In this document: positions 1-17,100 of the stretch, in pieces
Numbering within the stretch: the stretch's first letter is position 1
Layout: every line of letters begins with the position of its first letter
Assembly (NCBI GenBank): GCA_039096225.1
Contig: JBBPEB010000006.1
Span: forward strand, 706,001 to 770,000
Direction of reading: 5' to 3'
Length of the DNA: 64,000 nucleotides
From: Blastocystis sp. Blastoise
Taxonomy: Eukaryota; Sar; Bigyra; Opalinata; Blastocystidae
Notes under the pieces: model-generated
Database searches by the model: none
Told to the model about the DNA's origin: nothing
The model's input: only the letters and a program-made list of their open reading frames with translations
Program-made: the position numbers and the translations under genes

Positions 1-1034
1 GGAGTAATAACACTGCCTCCACCAACACCAAAGAATCCACTAATAAATCCACTAAATACACCAGTACCTAATAATGTTCTCCATTCAGTAGTAGCCATTG
101 TGCCTTCCATTAATTTATGAATAAATCGTTTCCATATAGTTTGTTCTTGATCATTAGTAGTAGTAGTAGTAGAAACAGTAGTAGTATTATTAATATTATC
201 AGTAGTATTAGTAGTAGCAGTAATACTATCATTAGTAGTAATATCATTATTAATATTATTATTAGCAATAGTAGCATTAATATTATTATTATTATTATTA
301 TTAATAGTAGAAACAGGAGTAGGTTGAGAAGAAGGTAATGTAGATAAAGTAGATTGTTGTTCAAGTTGTTTCTTCTTACTATATTCTAATAAATAACTCT
401 TTAAAGGAACAGTTGGTGCAATAAGAATACTAAACCAACCAAAAATCTTCTTTAATGTACGGCTATTAAATCGTCCAGTAAATCGTGCACTACATTGAGA
501 TAAAATCATAGCTGTACAAGTTAAGACTAAAGCAGCAGGAACATCTACAGCACCATTTTGATAATATGTAACTGCACTAGTTAAACCAGTAGCAACAATA
601 GCAGCTAAACTAGTACCTTGTGCCATATGTTGAGAAGCACCAAAGAATCCAGTTAACATAGGTATCATAATAAAACCACCACCTAAGCCAACCATAGATC
701 CAAGACCACTAGCTACAAAACCAATACCAAATGCAAATGCCCATTTTTGAGGTTTAGAATAAGTTTTTTTAGCTTTTACAGCAGATTCAGCAGTATTCTT
801 GGTAGCAGCTTCATTTAATGTTTTAGGAATAGATTCTTCAATGACTTTATTTGCTTGCTTAGATACATCTTGTGCAACTTTTGTAATATTTTCTGAAACA
901 TTCTTTTCAATTTGTTCAGCAAATGTTCTTATAAAAGCATTATTTGGTCTAAAAATGACTCTTTGAGTAGATTGAGGAAGAGTAACAAGGCATCTTGTTA
1001 CAGGTCTATAAAGTTTAGGGATAGCACGAAACAT
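1..1034 (-). CDS. TauE/SafE-family membrane transporter, 5' part only
   Basis: Partial: the reading frame starts at ATG 1034 and runs open off the left edge, so the C-terminal half is missing. The first ~35 residues are basic and hydroxylated with no acidic residue (MFRAIPKLYRPVTRC...), which looks like a mitochondrial or hydrogenosomal presequence. About 60 polar residues follow. A hydrophobic block beginning QKWAFAFGIGFVASGLGSMV contains the glycine-rich GLGGGFIMIPML motif of TauE/SafE (sulfite/sulfonate/anion exporter) proteins. After several membrane segments there is a low-complexity loop rich in Asn and Thr. The second half-repeat then begins (GTGVFSGFISGFFGVGGGS), matching the family's internal duplication. 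Substrate unknown; organelle location is inference. No intron is seen in this part. It is divergent from the quinone oxidoreductase gene, with 272 bp between starts. Confidence 0.82.
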   Translation of the reverse strand, partial: MFRAIPKLYRPVTRCLVTLPQSTQRVIFRPNNAFIRTFAEQIEKNVSENITKVAQDVSKQANKVIEESIPKTLNEAATKNTAESAVKAKKTYSKPQKWAFAFGIGFVASGLGSMVGLGGGFIMIPMLTGFFGASQHMAQGTSLAAIVATGLTSAVTYYQNGAVDVPAALVLTCTAMILSQCSARFTGRFNSRTLKKIFGWFSILIAPTVPLKSYLLEYSKKKQLEQQSTLSTLPSSQPTPVSTINNNNNNNINATIANNNINNDITTNDSITATTNTTDNINNTTTVSTTTTTNDQEQTIWKRFIHKLMEGTMATTEWRTLLGTGVFSGFISGFFGVGGGSVIT

Positions 1035-1306
1035 CGCTTGATAAAAACTCAATAAATTCTTAGAAAAGAATTAGAAAATAAGGAGTTTACAATCAAGAAA
1101 TAATTAAATAAATTTAAGACTCTACAAAAACCAGAAACTTAATTAATCACGGGAAGTTTTCATTAATCGAGAAACTATTAAAGATTATTCGTAGAAGAAT
1201 CACATTTGTAGAATAAAAAAGAGTTTCCTTTGTATATCAGAGGGTTCACGAATTAAACTCAATTATTCTTAATTAGAATATATATACATATAGTCAGTAC
1301 CATTTT

Positions 1307-2733
1307 ATGAATCGACTTGTTGTCAATAGATTACATTTTTCTAAATGTTTACAACCTTTTCAGAAGCGATATGTTCATGCGATGGTTTGTGAAGAATATG
1401 GAAAACCCCTCGTTATGAGAGATTTAACAAGACGAGGGTTGAATAAAAACGAAATCCGTATCAAAGTACATTATTGTGGTATCAATCATGCTGATATTTT
1501 GTCGTGTTTGGGGAAATATCAAGAAAAAACTCCAGTTCCATTTGTTCCAGGAGTTGAAGTCACTGGAGAATGCGTTGAAGTTGGAAAAGAAGGTCTTATT
1601 AAGGTATTTTTATATATTTAATGTCATTTTTCTATAATATGTATATATATATATATATGTATTTTTGTTTTATATATATATAGAAAGGTGATAAAGTAGT
1701 ATGTATATATAAAGGTAGTGGTGGCTTTACAGAAGAGTGTATATGTAATAGTGATGATTGTTTTATTGTTCATCAAGTATGAAGAATATATATATATAAT
1801 AATAATACTATTATTATTACTACATATATAAATACTATATATCTATAGGATATACCTTTATGGGTTTATAGTAATATGGCTATTAACTTTATTACTGCAT
1901 ATATAGCATTAATTCATAAGTTGTCCTTACCTTTACCTTCTCTATCACATCCTCTTCCTATTCAATCTCAAACACCTCTTTCTACTCTATCAAATGACAA
2001 GTCAATCGTCATCACAGGTGCTTGTGGCGGTAGTGGAATTATTGCTCTTCAACTTAGTCTTTTTCTTCATCTACAATCCTATTGTATTGTAAGTGGTCAA
2101 GATCAATTAGATTTCTTAAAAGATTTTTCGCGTCGTTATATTCAGAATTATACACATTATTATTCATCTATTAAAGAACCTTCTTCTCCCGTGATTATTG
2201 ACTATGAGTTATATCCGAAATTTGGGGAACGAGTTCGTACTTTTATGCCTGTATATATATAAAGTTATTACTGATAATATGTATATACAATAGTATTATT
2301 ATACTATATATATATGTATAAATAATAATTGTTCTTATTTTGAGTATTATAATTATTAATTCTATATTCTAGGATGGTGTTGATATTATTTATGATTTAA
2401 TTGGAGGAAAAGATCAAGCAGGAAGAAATCTAACGAAATGTGCAAAATGGAATTCAAATATCCTTAAGATATAATAAATAATAAATAATAAATAATATAT
2501 ATAAAAATAAATAATTAAATAAATATATAAATAATATATAATTAATAAATATATAATAAATAATAAATAACTAATAAAATTAGTTTTCTTAATATCTATA
2601 GCTTTATTTCCTCTTGGGTTTATTCAAGGAATACCTTCAGTACAGTTAAACCATATTATGGTTAAAAATATGAATGTATTAGGTGTTTATTTAGGTAGTT
2701 ACAAGAAAAATAATCCTGCTATCATTCAACAAG

Positions 2734-2764
<31 letters not shown>

Positions 2765-3035
2765 TATTATATTCTTTATACCATTTGAAGAATTATTTTT
2801 TTTTAAATAAAATACATAGGCCATTGATGCATTAGGATTTTTATATAAAAATAATTTTATCTGCCCCTATATTGATAAGATATATAATTTGAATGATGCC
2901 AATCAAGCTTTGGAAGATATGAATTATGTCATTAACGACAAATTCAGTAGTCATACACCAAAGAAAAATAATGGCAAAATCATTTTATCTGTGGGACAAC
3001 CTTTATATGAACATTTTTGGGGATGTCAATTCTAA
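1307..3035 (+). CDS. Zinc-free quinone oxidoreductase-like MDR dehydrogenase, 6 exons
   Basis: Exons 1307-1603, 1684-1776, 1849-2250, 2373-2457, 2602-2732, 2820-3035 give about 407 residues. The fold is a medium-chain dehydrogenase/reductase of the NADPH:quinone oxidoreductase type. The N-terminal catalytic domain has HYCGINHADILSCLGKY and PFVPGVEVTGECVEVG, the pattern normally seen as N..D...G.Y and P...G.E..G.V. The nucleotide-binding motif is GACGGSGIIALQLS. The 'grl...G...G.ip' strand and VLGVYLGSY follow. It is longer than the usual ~330 residues because of a serine/proline-rich insertion before the nucleotide-binding site. The first ~25 residues look like an organelle presequence; the family core begins near MVCEEYG. 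Intron 4 is not GT-AG (see findings). The reaction, NAD(P)H-dependent reduction of quinones or enones, is inferred from the family. Confidence 0.85.
2458..2601 (+). other. Non-canonical AT-AG intron with U12-type signals
   Basis: This is intron 4 of the quinone oxidoreductase gene. It starts ATATCCTTAAG, which matches the U12-class 5' splice-site consensus RTATCCTT at all eight positions. Nine to ten bases before the final AG lies TTTTCTTAAT, close to the U12 branch-site consensus TTCCTTAAC. Joining 2457 to 2602 keeps phase 1 and gives the expected family sequence KWNSTLFPLGFIQG. The stretch between has no upstream GT donor before an in-frame stop. Confidence 0.75.
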
Positions 3036-3321
3036 TTTCTTTTCTTTTTCTTCATTTTTTAACAATTTTTTTGCATATATATATTAATCAGCATATGATA
3101 ATTGAAAAATAATTTTTTTTGTTATATTGAAACACACTTTAATTTAGTATAATAAAAGTTCACTACAAAAAACAAAAAACACTTGATTTTTTTTTTATTA
3201 AAAAAGCTGACTTGAAATTAAAAAAAATAATTCTTTTTTAATCAGTTTACTCTAATGTATGTATTTTTCTTGAAAATAAAACTATTATATTTTATTCAAA
3301 TACATTCTCTTTATAGTTTTA

Positions 3322-3768
3322 ATGAATCTTCAAAACCAAATCACAGGAAGCGTGGAAATCATTTTTCCTAACAACGATAAATTTGAAGGTATTCTGGAAA
3401 ATGGATTCATCAAAGAAGGAACAGTTGATGTAACGCTACCAAATGGAGATAAATATAAAGGTCATGTATCCAAAGGAAATATGGATGGTTATGGACAATA
3501 TGTTTATAAGAACGGAGATGTCTTTCTTGGTATGTTCGTGAATGGAAAGAAATGTGGCGTAGGAAAGTATATCTTTCGTGATGAAACTACATTAGAATGT
3601 GAATTTGTTAATGATCAAAGAAATGGACGTGCTGAATACACTTATAAGAATGGAGACATATTACAAGCTGAATATGAAAATGATCGATTAGTTCGTAAAG
3701 TTCAATACATCTATAAAAATGGAACTACAATTAATTATAAAGATTACAAGATGATTATTGAGCAATAA
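3322..3768 (+). CDS. MORN-repeat protein
   Basis: Intronless frame of 148 residues. It is built of about five or six MORN-type repeats of roughly 23 residues with the pattern YxGxxxxGxxxGxGxxxxxxGxxxxGxF. The clearest copies are DKYKGHVSKGNMDGYGQYVY and GDVFLGMFVNGKKCGVGKYI; outer copies are degenerate. MORN repeats form extended beta sheets often found at membranes or in cytoskeletal and flagellar complexes, but nothing here shows the partner. There is no signal peptide and no other domain. The ATG at 3322 follows an AT-rich leader and is the first Met of the frame. It lies downstream of the quinone oxidoreductase gene on the same strand, 286 bp away. Confidence 0.85.
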   Translation: MNLQNQITGSVEIIFPNNDKFEGILENGFIKEGTVDVTLPNGDKYKGHVSKGNMDGYGQYVYKNGDVFLGMFVNGKKCGVGKYIFRDETTLECEFVNDQRNGRAEYTYKNGDILQAEYENDRLVRKVQYIYKNGTTINYKDYKMIIEQ

Positions 3769-4268
3769 AACATCCCTGAACTATTCAACTTATTCCATTC
3801 TTTATATTATATATTTCTTTTACATTAATCTTCAAACTTTTCTTCTTTTTTATTTAATAAAGTAGTATTATTTCATGCTTTATTATTTTTTTAGCAAAAT
3901 TATTTTTATTTAATTTATATATACTATCTAGTTCTTTTATATGTGATGTTTTATTTTTTCATGTTATTTCTTTTCTTTTCTACATAATTGTTTTTCTATC
4001 TTATATCGTTTATATTGTTCACTGTTAACATGATTTGCTTTATTTCTATATTCAATGCTATAAATCCATTAAAATACAAAAAGATTAAATATAAATGACT
4101 CATTGAAACAGAGAACTTTTTAAACTATTTCATCCCAACACAAAAAAGGAGAAACCCGTCAAGTTATCAAATAATATATAGTAATTGATAATCATTGTAC
4201 ATATTTGGAAAAGTGTTTTCATTGATGGTTTTTGTCTCAAATTTATTTTTGTTCTTTATCATTTAATA
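3769..4268. other. Intergenic stretch, no gene seen
   Basis: Pyrimidine- and AT-rich sequence between the MORN gene and the trefoil/GH38-like gene. It must hold the 3' end of one transcript and the promoter of the other. An in-frame ATG at 4185 would extend the next protein, but the extension destroys a good signal peptide, so it is treated as leader. Confidence 0.5.
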
Positions 4269-8480
<4,212 letters not shown>

Positions 8481-8877
8481 TAGTCATCATATTTGTTTTC
8501 ATATATGGTTCTTTATAATAATTATAAACTCAATATATTATTATATATTTTTAGTATTCTTTTGTTTATTTCATGTCTAATCACAACTCGTTTTTATGAA
8601 TTTTTATATATTTACTTTATATGTTTTCTCATACTTTAAAGGAATGTTTGACTGTAATTCTATTTAATTTGAATTGAACTAATTTATATATACGCTCTTC
8701 ATTACTGTAGACTAGTTAATAAGGACTAAAATTTAAATACTAGCCATTATTATAGAAAATCTTAACAAAAAAAAGAAACAACAAGAAAAGTGAGTCATGC
8801 AATGACGCATTTAATGGACAGAAATATTGTTCTTTGTTTTTTCTGGTGACAAATTTGTTTTAATATTTATAGACAAG
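8481..8877. other. Intergenic stretch, no gene seen
   Basis: AT-rich spacer between the trefoil/GH38-like gene and the next signal-peptide gene on the same strand. No RNA gene or further frame recognised. Confidence 0.4.
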
Positions 8878-10174
<1,297 letters not shown>

Positions 10175-10615
10175 TACTGTATATATCATAATAAATAGTA
10201 GTGATCCTCATATTATTATAAAAGTATAGATTTTAAAAATATTTACAATTTATATATTTCCTTTTATTTGTGCATGTGTTTATATGTTTTTTTTTCAAGT
10301 TAATCTTTATACAGTTAATTCGTGTTTATATATTATTTATTTGGTGATATATTATATTTATATCTATAAATGTATTTTGTTTCTTCTTAAAATTTTATTT
10401 GAAGAAAAACATTAAAAAAGGTTATAAAAGCAAAACATGACATTGAAAAACATATGTAAAATCAATAAGAAAAAGAAAATATATATATAATGAAATAAAA
10501 CTAGATAATTTAAGAATAAAAAAATACTGTAATGCCGATATGAAATTAGAAAATAGTTATGATCAATGAAGAATATATGCAAGTGTTACAATTCTATCAT
10601 GTGAATGATATTTAA
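10175..10615. other. Intergenic stretch between convergent genes
   Basis: It lies between two 3' ends (plus-strand membrane protein, minus-strand 56-residue protein). T-rich on the left and A-rich on the right, as expected for opposed 3' untranslated regions. No gene seen. Confidence 0.4.
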
Positions 10616-10823
10616 TTAGTTTTTTTTGTTGTTATCATCAGATGGTTTTCGTTCTGATACTTTAGACCAATAGTTCTTTTGTTGACCATAATCTTCTTTT
10701 TTATTCTTCTGTTCGTACGCCCATCCACCAGCAACTAAACCAAATGCAACTACCCAAATAGCAATACTAGATATATATGAAATAAAGAGAAATATATGCA
10801 TACGACGAACCAGATACTCTCAT
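10616..10823 (-). CDS. Tiny single-pass membrane protein, 56 residues
   Basis: Two exons, 10823-10804 and 10766-10616, joined in phase 2 across a 37-nt GT-AG intron. The product starts MRVSGSS and continues into IAIWVVAFGLVAGGWAYEQ, a glycine-rich hydrophobic segment. It ends in a polar tail rich in Lys, Asp and Asn. Reading straight through gives a false start at 10801; the spliced model begins with a better-placed Met and gives a cleaner membrane segment. The shape, a very short N-terminus, one membrane helix and a charged tail, is that of small organelle or ER membrane subunits, but no family is recognised. It lies downstream of the Rab GDI gene on the same strand. Confidence 0.5.
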
Positions 10824-11117
10824 GAATGCTTCAAAAATAAAAACAAAGAAAATTCTATTGGAACAACAATCAGCTTTCGTTGATTAAAAAAATGATTTTC
10901 AAAAAATAGTTTCTTTTTTTTTATAATTAATTAAATAAACAAAACAATAGTTTGTGAAATATACAAGAATTATAGCATATTACATTTTGCAAAGAATGAA
11001 TAACAAGATACATAAGTATAAAACATTCTGAATATTAAAAAATTAAGTTTAAAAAATGATGTAATAAATACAGTACATGTTATAAGAGAAAGAAATATAG
11101 AACTAATTTGACTATTT

Positions 11118-11470
11118 TTATTCTTCAATTTCATCAGGAAGATCATTTAAATCTAATTTTTCACCAGTAATCTTATTATATAACTTTTCAACTTCATCAG
11201 CAACAGTTTCAAAGTGAGAAGTAGCATCATTAGAACAAGTGATGAAACATTTATCTTTCTTTCCACTGCTTACAGGAGCATAAACATCAGAAACATAATC
11301 GAATTTTTCAAGGATTTTTCCTAATAAGTCAATACCAGGTTGTAATTCTTTAATAGGTTTCTTAGTTTCAGCAGTAGTAGCAATAATACAAATATAGAAA
11401 CCCTTAGAACAAACGTGATGGTCAGAAGAAACACAAGTAATATAAATATCTATATATAATATTAAATAAA

Positions 11471-11501
<31 letters not shown>

Positions 11502-12945
11502 TAATAATATATATATATAAATATCAGAGCTTCTAGCAGGATATCCAGCTCTTTCAACTTGTTTAGCAGGAATAATAATTTGAGCAGAAGAAGCATTATT
11601 TGTACCGTCAATAGGATGGTTTAATATACAAATACTACGTACAACTTGACCAATAACTTTACTCTTTTCTTCAGGGAAATAAGAATGAGAACCAATAAGT
11701 ACTTTACAAGAAGCGGCCATATCCTCAACACGAATACCTACAGCTTGACCATTCTCATTATATAAGATTTCATCAGGATTACGATATATATATATATATA
11801 TATTCATCATTAATAATAAAACATAAAAATAATAATAATAAAAAAAAATAATAATAATAAAAAATAATAATATCTATATATACCGATTCATCATGAAAAC
11901 ACCTCCGTGAACAGAAGCAGAACGAGCAAATCCTTCAGGTAAATTAGATAAACCATATTGAGGATAAATAAAAGGAGAACTACCATATTGACTTAAAGAA
12001 TAACCATAAAGTTTAATAGCTCTAACAGTTTCAGTAGCAGGTTCTTCGAGATAATCATCATTTAACTTTAAAGCCATAGCATGACCAGTAAAATCTCTAC
12101 AGTTATCATCTAATCCATATTGATCAAATAATTCGTTCATAGTCATGTGATTAAGAGGGACATCAGCATCTTCAGCAACACCATCATCTCCAGGAATTTC
12201 CATATTCACAAGATTAGTAACAAAAGAACGATATTTCACTTTTTGAATCATACCTAATAAAGGAGTAGAAAGAGCTTCAGAAGCAGTAGCAGGCATCTAT
12301 AGAAATTATAGTATAGTATATTATATAGATAAATAATAATAAATATAATAAATATAAATTAAATAAATAATAATAAATAAATATAAATTAAATAAATATA
12401 AATTAAATAAATAATAATAAATAAATAATTACCTTAGAAACGTTCTTCTTCTTACCATTGTAAACAAAAGAACCTTCAATGGAAGAGAAAGACATATAAA
12501 CAGTAGTTCTAGTCTTAAGTAACATCTTTACAAGTTTACCTATAAAAACAAATAATAGAATATTTTAAAAATATGAAAATATTTAAAAATAAGAGAATAT
12601 AAATAAAAAAGAAAACATTAATATATATATACCACAAGCCATTAAGAACTTAGGGATAACATCAACGTTGTAATCTCTATCCTTACCGAACTTAGCGATA
12701 ACAGAATCACTAGGTTTTTCACCCTTGAATTTTTCATATAAATCACTAAGATGATAAGTAGCACATTCTTCACCATAATCTCTATTACGATCAATAGTTA
12801 AAACCTTCCAACCATGAGCAGAAAGTAAACCAGAGAGAATACATTCCTTAATACCGGTACCCATGACAATAGCATCGTATTCACCATCAGCAAGGTAATA
12901 ATAAGTCTTGTCGTTAATAGTTATAGATCCTTCCTTCTTATCCAT
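11118..12945 (-). CDS. GDI1: Rab GDP-dissociation inhibitor
   Basis: Exons on the minus strand: 12945-12633, 12539-12433, 12296-11884, 11781-11525, 11449-11118; 473 residues, slightly longer than the usual ~450. GDI extracts GDP-bound, prenylated Rab GTPases from membranes and recycles them. Family hallmarks are plain: [84 protein letters not shown] and [10 protein letters not shown]. The C-terminus is acidic and lacks a prenylation motif, as expected of GDI rather than Rab escort protein. The last two introns are abnormal: 11782-11883 starts GT but has no AG at its end, and 11450-11524 is a 75-nt stop-free block between direct repeats. If the latter were kept, 25 hydrophobic residues would enter the protein. 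Confidence 0.92.
11450..11524 (-). other. 75-nt stop-free intron-like insertion in GDI
   Basis: Removing these 75 nt restores the conserved SSDIYITC strand of GDI. The block is a multiple of three, has no stop in frame, and ends TATATATAG on the minus strand. Its left edge is ATATTTAT, not GT. The 11-bp word GATATTTATAT occurs at both junctions, so the exact cut point is ambiguous within that repeat and no choice yields a GT donor. Confidence 0.6.
11782..11883 (-). other. GDI intron lacking an AG acceptor
   Basis: On the minus strand the exon ends ATGATGAATCG, followed by a normal donor GTATATATAG. The next conserved exon begins in [11 protein letters not shown]. Between them the only AG is 9-10 bases into the intron. 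The stretch ends ATATATATATCG directly before TAATCCTGATG. The word ATGATGAAT occurs on both sides of the intron body. Confidence 0.6.
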
Positions 12946-14131
12946 TTCGTATACTGTATATTAATCAATAAATCTACAAAGAATTATTTATAAATTATTT
13001 AATCTTCATAATGAAATGAGATCCATGATTGAAACGAAAATGCTTAATTATCATAAAATATGACTCATCACTTTACATTTAAAACTTTGCTTTTCTAATG
13101 TCTTCTTTTTTTCATGAATTATTTGAAAGATATCCTTGTTATTCTATAAATCCCCGCAGAAAATTCCTATGTATTCTTAGTGTTTTCTTAGATTTTCTCT
13201 TGTTTGATTTCAACTTTTTATGGAAAAAGATATGGTTTCCTTTTCTATTTTTGATTTGTATATAGAACATACATTAAGAAATATCACTCAATAATTATGC
13301 GGACATAATAATTAAATCTCTTAGGACATTTGTATCTTATGAATATTTTTTATCATAATTTTCAAAAGTAACTACTCATAAATGAAATAAAAAAGTTAGA
13401 TGAATCATATTATGAGTGTGAAAATTATTCAAACTTTTGTGTTTTCTTTAATTGCCTCTAATTTTTTTTTCTATGTATTTTAATGCTTTGTATCATCTTA
13501 ATAAACCAAAAAAATTATTGAATTCATTTAAAACGAAAAGAAATTGCTATTAATAGTGATCAATTACAAATTACGACTTGTCAAACGCTTTGAAACCTAT
13601 ATTTATATGAGAAATAAGTATATGAAAAACCAATTTTTGTTTATTTTCAATCTCGAGGAGTCTCTAATCAACATTTTTATAAAAAAACGTTTGTTTCTGT
13701 AAACAATTAATAATTTCTCAAATGATTTGTTTTCTTTATGATTTATATATATAACTATATTGAAATTCGTAGCAAAAAAAGAATTTAGATTAAAAAACTA
13801 AAAAAAAACTAAAAAGATATTTTTATTCAAGCAAATTGAAAAAAAAAACTATTGATAGAAGAATATTTGTGTCAATTAATAAATTTGACACACTAAATGT
13901 ATATAATAAAGATATTAATATACAATGTAAAAAAAAATAGCTAATTATACTAGAAATACACAAAAGAGGAAATAATAGTTTGAAATGAATAAGAAGCTAT
14001 TTTATGAAAAAGAGAAAACGATATATATGTACACTTATATATATATAAATTAAAAAAAAATATATAAATGAAATATTAAACAAAATAACACATAACTAAT
14101 AATAATAGTATACATATAAATATATGTATAT
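12946..14131. other. Intergenic stretch, no gene seen
   Basis: About 1.2 kb between the start of Rab GDI and the 3' end of the large He_PIG gene on the same strand. Less repetitive than the introns nearby. No tRNA, no convincing coding frame and no repeat family seen. It must contain the GDI promoter. Confidence 0.4.
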
Positions 14132-17100
14132 CTATGATTTTTCTTCAAAAATTAGATGATGATGTTTCATAGAGATTATTATATGGTTAAGATGAAGAAA
14201 TATTTCTAGTGATTGTTTTAAATAATAATCTGATGTAAATAATCTATTTAAAAACGATTTCATAGAATTTGATAAAGAAGTTGAAGTATATTGAATATCT
14301 ATTTCTAATATATATTGATTTGCTATATATTCTAATAATTGAAATCTTGTTATTAAACATGAAGAAATACTATATGGAGAAGTCGAAGGAAGTAAAGTGA
14401 CTTTATTATAAATAAATTGTTTTAAAGAATTATCAATAGTAATTAATGGAATATTACTTATACGTAATGTATAATAACCAAAAGAAGTAGAAGATAATTG
14501 AGGAATAGAATTACATAAAATAGGATCTTTCTCAATTACTTTCATTTTATATCCATGTTGATCACAATAATAATTTTTAAATACTATTTGATATTCAAAT
14601 AAAGAAGTACAAAGAGATGTATCTATATTATATAATGATAAATAAGTACCATAAGCAAATGGAACATCTGTTTCTGGATTTATACACATTAAAGAGGCAG
14701 ATTTATTATTTATAATAATCTCATGACTTGTTGATACGAATGAATGAAATAATGTTTTATAAGATTTCTTTAAAGATAATAATATAGAATTCTCTTTAGA
14801 ATTCAAGAGTTGAAGTATAGTATATCGATTCTTTATATTTGTATTTAATGATATTTGTATTGTTAATGTAGCAGATGTCTATAAATAAATATATTATTAT
14901 TATTAATAATAATAAAAATAAAGAATAAAAAATATATTAAATATATTATTAATAATAATAAAAATAAAAATATAGAATATAAATATATTATTAATAATAA
15001 TAAAAATAATAATATTAATAATAAAAAATATATACAAAATTAAATTGATTATAATAAGGAAAAATATGAATTGAAGAGGAATATGTAGATAATATTCGAT
15101 TAATAATTTCTTCATATTTATAACTATCAAAATCTTGTATCATATAAAATGGTATATTATTATAATGAACAGTATCAATAATATGAATAGCATTTCGTGG
15201 CTTTTGAATAAATTCTATAACAAAGAAACATAAGAAATAAATTCGATAAAAATCATTTATATAATAATAATAAACAAAATAGTAAATATAATAATAATAA
15301 GTATAATAATAATAAGTATAATAATAATAATTAGCATAATAATAATAATAATAAACATAATAATTATAATAAACATAAAAATATATAAAATTTTCTATAT
15401 AGAATATATACGACATTGACTATTATCAATAGTATCCCAAATTTCTCCTTCTAGACATTGTCTACTTCTATATCCTTCATGAGTATTGTTACCACAAGAT
15501 AGATAAGCTATACTATTGACTAATGTTTTTGGCCATTCTTTTTGTTGTTTACAATAACTTTTCTTTATACAATTATTACCATCACTATATTCATCAAATA
15601 AACATAACTTACAACCTATATTATAATGTCTATTATTATCATGTATAAGGATACCGTTAGTACATATATCACATTCATTTATTCTTTCATTATAATATAA
15701 AATACCTTTACATTTATTAGTATTCTTTTGAAATAAACTTTGCTTATTCTTTCTCTTACTAGACTTTCGATGTTTTTGCTTAATAAAACTATTATCATCT
15801 TCATTATTTATATTTCTTAATCGTCTTATATGATTTGATTTTATTCTATTTTCTTTTTCTATAATATTTAATATTATTTGTTGTGAATAAGTATTATATA
15901 AAGTAGTTGCTATAATAGTATATAAAGTAGTTTGAGGAATTTCAAGAGGTATACCAGATATTATACCTGAATATTTATTTAAAATAACTCCTTCAGGTAA
16001 CTTTGGAGTTATTGAATATCTTATTTGCTTATCTGAAGATTGAATTACTTGAATATAAATAAATGTTTCATTTATATAATAAATAGGAAGAGAATCTATA
16101 GATATATGTTTTTGATGATATATACATTGATCTTCTACTAATATTAATTCTGATGAACATATATACTTTATATATCCATTATATCCATCTTCACATGTCT
16201 TATAATAATAAGAATTATTATATATATTATAATCTAATTGAGGAATCATACATAAAGAATTAGAATTATACTTATATTCAAAGAGAACAATAGGTAATAA
16301 TGTATTATTTAAAGAAGAAATATATGTAGATATATAAGGACAAATAGAATTAGAAGGAGAATTAGTATTTAAACATAATTTTATTTTCATCATATAATTA
16401 TTATAAGATATACTGTTATAAAAATAAAATGTTTTCTTTTCATTTCCTTCTTTTGTCCAGAATTGATTATGAACTCTGTCTAATAATACTTGAGTATTAT
16501 TATATATACCATATATCTCCCAACTTGTAGGCATATACTGTTTACAAGTAGTAGGACTATATATAGTATATTGATTTATAATATCATCTTCATTATTATG
16601 ATTATTATTATATATTTCGATATCTTGACAAGAAGATATTGATACTGTTGTAGACTTTTCTATAGTATTATATTCTAAAATAAAACTATCTTCTTTATTT
16701 TTATCTATATCAATATTTTTATCATCATCAATATTCATTGACTTATAAATAGTTTTATCAGAATCACTAATAACTGTATCTAATTCAAATAATTGAGATA
16801 TAATGCTTTCATTAAAGAATCCATAGTGACGATAATACTCATTGTATTTTTTCTCATAATAAATAGCATCTTTAAAACTATTTAACGACATACACGTGAC
16901 ATTCACATGTACTATATCTGTTTTACGATATATTTGTATTTGTTTATAAGAAGAATTCCATGTAGAATAAACTAATTGATTCTTATTATTATTATCCATA
17001 ATTTCTATTGAACATGATTCTTTTATATATGGGAAACTTAGTACAAAAGAAAGAGTATTATGATTATCGCTTACTATAGATTGTAATGTAAATGAATGAG

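Noticed and set aside
110-364. Leu/Ile-rich and Ser/Ile-rich frames near the left edge
   Set aside because: Shadow frames of the Asn/Thr-rich loop of the TauE/SafE gene.
4185-4268. 28-residue N-terminal extension of the trefoil/GH38-like protein
   Set aside because: The Met at 4269 starts a textbook signal peptide; the extension would bury it.
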